From CAYOWK01 sp964407665 (GTDB lineage Bacteria > Pseudomonadota > Alphaproteobacteria > Caulobacterales > Hyphomonadaceae), in contig CAYOWK010000086.1 of NCBI GenBank assembly GCA_964407665.1, forward strand, positions 1 to 8,379: a DNA stretch of 8,379 bases. Reading direction: 5' to 3'. Under the pieces are notes generated by a model, which was not told the origin of the DNA, made no database searches, and saw only the letters and a list, made by a program, of their open reading frames with translations. Of the stretch, positions 7,580 to 8,379 are shown piece by piece (positions within the stretch are counted from its first letter, which is position 1; every line of letters begins with the position of its first letter). The translations under genes and the position numbers were made by a program.

Positions 7580-7624
7580 CCGTCCGGCCATGGACGGTGC
7601 GCCAGTTTCGCCAGCCTCGGCGAA
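7580..7624 (-). promoter_or_regulatory. Candidate ANTAR-type tandem hexaloop RNA leader element
   Basis: Read on the - strand, UUCGCC-GAGGCU-GGCGAA (7624-7607) is a perfect 6-bp stem with a 6-nt loop. Nine nucleotides later, CCGUCC-AUGGCC-GGACGG (7597-7580) is a second perfect 6-bp stem with a 6-nt loop. ANTAR proteins such as NasR and EutV recognise paired hairpins with 6-nt loops, usually with A at loop position 1 and G at position 4. The second loop fits both; the first has G4 but G rather than A at position 1. The element would lie about 104-148 nt upstream of the porin start codon, in the leader of the operon that encodes NasT. No clear terminator with a U tract follows, so function is inferred only. 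Confidence 0.4.
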
Positions 7625-7625
7625 G

Positions 7626-7652
7626 CGCGTTTTCAACCATGCTGAAAACGCG
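7626..7652. repeat. Perfect 10-bp inverted repeat, possible operator or hairpin
   Basis: CGCGTTTTCA (7626-7635) and TGAAAACGCG (7643-7652) are exact reverse complements around a 7-nt spacer, ACCATGC. Neither strand has a T run after it, so it is not an ordinary terminator. Its AT-containing core stands out in GC-rich surroundings and overlaps where a porin promoter could lie. A dimeric regulator site or an extra leader hairpin are both possible. Confidence 0.5.
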
Positions 7653-7709
7653 GACAATGCCTATCCGTCCGGCAGAGAAAGACCTCCCGACCACCGCTCT
7701 TCGCACTGG

Positions 7710-7730
7710 GGCGCCACGCGGAGTGGCGCC
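7710..7730. repeat. Perfect 8-bp inverted repeat
   Basis: GGCGCCAC (7710-7717) and GTGGCGCC (7723-7730) are exact reverse complements around the 5-nt spacer GCGGA. No T tract follows on either strand. It lies 85 bp upstream of mobA and could be an operator, a leader hairpin or chance in GC-rich DNA. Confidence 0.35.
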
Positions 7731-7814
7731 AGCGACGAAAACTTGCACGCGAGGACAGCACTCGACGGCGTTTCAGGAATTGAACTTTTCGCCGCAAGAG
7801 TGGACACACGCTCC

Positions 7815-8379
7815 ATGAGCATACGTCCCACCAAAGCAGGAGCCAGAGTCGCAGGCGTGATCCTCGCAGGCGGCAGGTCCGCCCGGTTTGGCGCGTCGAA
7901 AGCCGCAGCCATGCTGGGCGGAAAGACGCTGATCCAGCACGTCGCAGACGCACTCGCTCCCGGCTGCGCGTCACTTGCTGTCGCCGGGCCTTCCGACGGC
8001 CTTCCGGCGGGGTTCCAGCGGATAGAGGACGGAGCCTCGTCCGTCCCGGGCCCGCTCTCCGGCGTCCTCGCCGCCATGGAGTGGGCTGCAAGCGCCGGCG
8101 CTGACTGGGTCGTCACCGCTCCTTGCGATACGCCGCTTCTCCCGTATGGCGTTCCCCAACGCCTGGTCAACGCGGCGCTGTCGGCCAGCACGGCTGCCGC
8201 CATCGCGTCTGGACCCGACGGCCCGCACCCCTTGATCGGCGCATGGCGCACCAGCCTCGCGACGCACCTCCGCGAAAGGCTGCGGGACGCTCACCCCCCC
8301 GCCCGCGCCGTCGCCGCCGATCTTGGCGCCATCTGCCTGCCCCTCCCCTCCTGGTCGCTGATCAATATCAATACGCCCG
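7815..8379 (+). CDS. mobA: Molybdenum cofactor guanylyltransferase (MobA), 3' end cut by window
   Basis: MobA joins GMP from GTP to Mo-molybdopterin, giving the guanine dinucleotide cofactor that NasA-type reductases require. It is a cytoplasmic nucleotidyltransferase. The frame is open from ATG 7815 to the window edge, 188 codons. Visible motifs are the GTP-binding loop GVILAGGRSARFGASK (14-29), GPLSG (79-83), APCDTPLLP with the metal-binding Asp at 105, HPLIGAWR, and NINTP at the very end. Since E. coli MobA has about 194 residues and NINTP lies near the C-terminus of the family, only a short tail is missing. No strong ribosome site precedes the ATG, but the next in-frame candidate, GTG at codon 15, would cut into the GTP loop. 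It is transcribed away from the porin operon and serves the nitrate reductase encoded nearby. Confidence 0.92.
   Translation, partial: MSIRPTKAGARVAGVILAGGRSARFGASKAAAMLGGKTLIQHVADALAPGCASLAVAGPSDGLPAGFQRIEDGASSVPGPLSGVLAAMEWAASAGADWVVTAPCDTPLLPYGVPQRLVNAALSASTAAAIASGPDGPHPLIGAWRTSLATHLRERLRDAHPPARAVAADLGAICLPLPSWSLININTP

Larger units (their letters stand above)
7477..7814. promoter_or_regulatory. Divergent intergenic region between the porin operon and mobA
   Basis: This 338-bp stretch has no convincing gene. It must hold the promoters of the porin-nasT-nasS operon (- strand) and of mobA (+ strand). It is crowded with inverted repeats: 7580-7597, 7607-7624, 7626-7652 and 7710-7730. A possible - strand -35 box, TTGTCC, lies at 7657-7652, but no good -10 follows at normal spacing, so I do not call a promoter. 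I saw no sigma-54 site with correct GG/GC spacing. The GAGGAA ribosome site for the porin is at 7483-7488. mobA has no strong ribosome site; the nearest purine run, AAGAG at 7796-7800, is too far upstream. Confidence 0.6.

Noticed and set aside
7626..7652. Inverted repeat read as an intrinsic terminator
   Set aside because: No T-rich run follows on either strand and it lies between divergent gene starts, where no transcript end is needed.
7724..7748. TGGCGCC ... TTGCAC as a sigma-54 promoter for mobA
   Set aside because: The GG to GC distance is about 20 nt instead of the required 12.
6835..7818. Long + strand open frame of 327 codons antisense to the porin
   Set aside because: The opposite strand encodes a porin with signal peptide, ribosome site and C-terminal Phe; the antisense product has low-complexity Arg/Gly/Leu composition and no recognisable domain, as expected from GC-rich shadow frames.

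Overview
The window is a high-GC (roughly two thirds G+C by eye) bacterial segment carrying an assimilatory nitrate/nitrite reduction locus. Codon use, the NasS/NasT regulator pair, the Rieske-type NirD and the alginate-export-type porin beside them suggest an alphaproteobacterium, perhaps of the Caulobacter/Hyphomonas side. That placement is inference from style, not from a marker gene.

Left part, + strand (1-4365): a tightly packed operon. It opens inside the 3' end of the NADH-dependent nitrite reductase large subunit (nirB, 5' end outside the window). It continues with the small Rieske subunit (nirD), the molybdenum assimilatory nitrate reductase with a C-terminal BFD-type [2Fe-2S] domain (nasA), and a uroporphyrinogen-III/siroheme methyltransferase (cobA/SUMT type). 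Junctions are 5 nt, a 1-nt overlap and a 4-nt overlap, so the four genes almost certainly share one transcript. Together they reduce nitrate to nitrite to ammonium and help make the siroheme the nitrite reductase needs.

Middle part, - strand (7476 down to 4355): a second operon read as porin, nasT, nasS. The porin is an exported outer-membrane beta-barrel of the alginate-export family. NasT is an ANTAR-domain antiterminator. NasS is a cytoplasmic, signal-peptide-free relative of the nitrate-binding proteins NrtA/CmpA. In characterised systems NasS holds NasT until nitrate or nitrite releases it, and NasT then lets transcription run through leader hairpins into the nas genes. nasS converges on cobA and the two coding ends overlap by 11 bp.

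Right part: a 338-bp divergent intergenic region (7477-7814) rich in inverted repeats, then mobA on the + strand, running off the window close to its usual end. MobA makes the guanine dinucleotide form of molybdenum cofactor that NasA uses, so it fits the locus. On the - strand of the intergenic region two 6-bp stems, each closing a 6-nt loop and separated by 9 nt, resemble the tandem-hexaloop RNA target of ANTAR proteins. If real, the porin-nasT-nasS operon would be under NasT control itself. This is the most interesting non-coding signal here, but it is unproven. No RNA genes, insertion sequences, CRISPR arrays or novel defence-like systems were seen.
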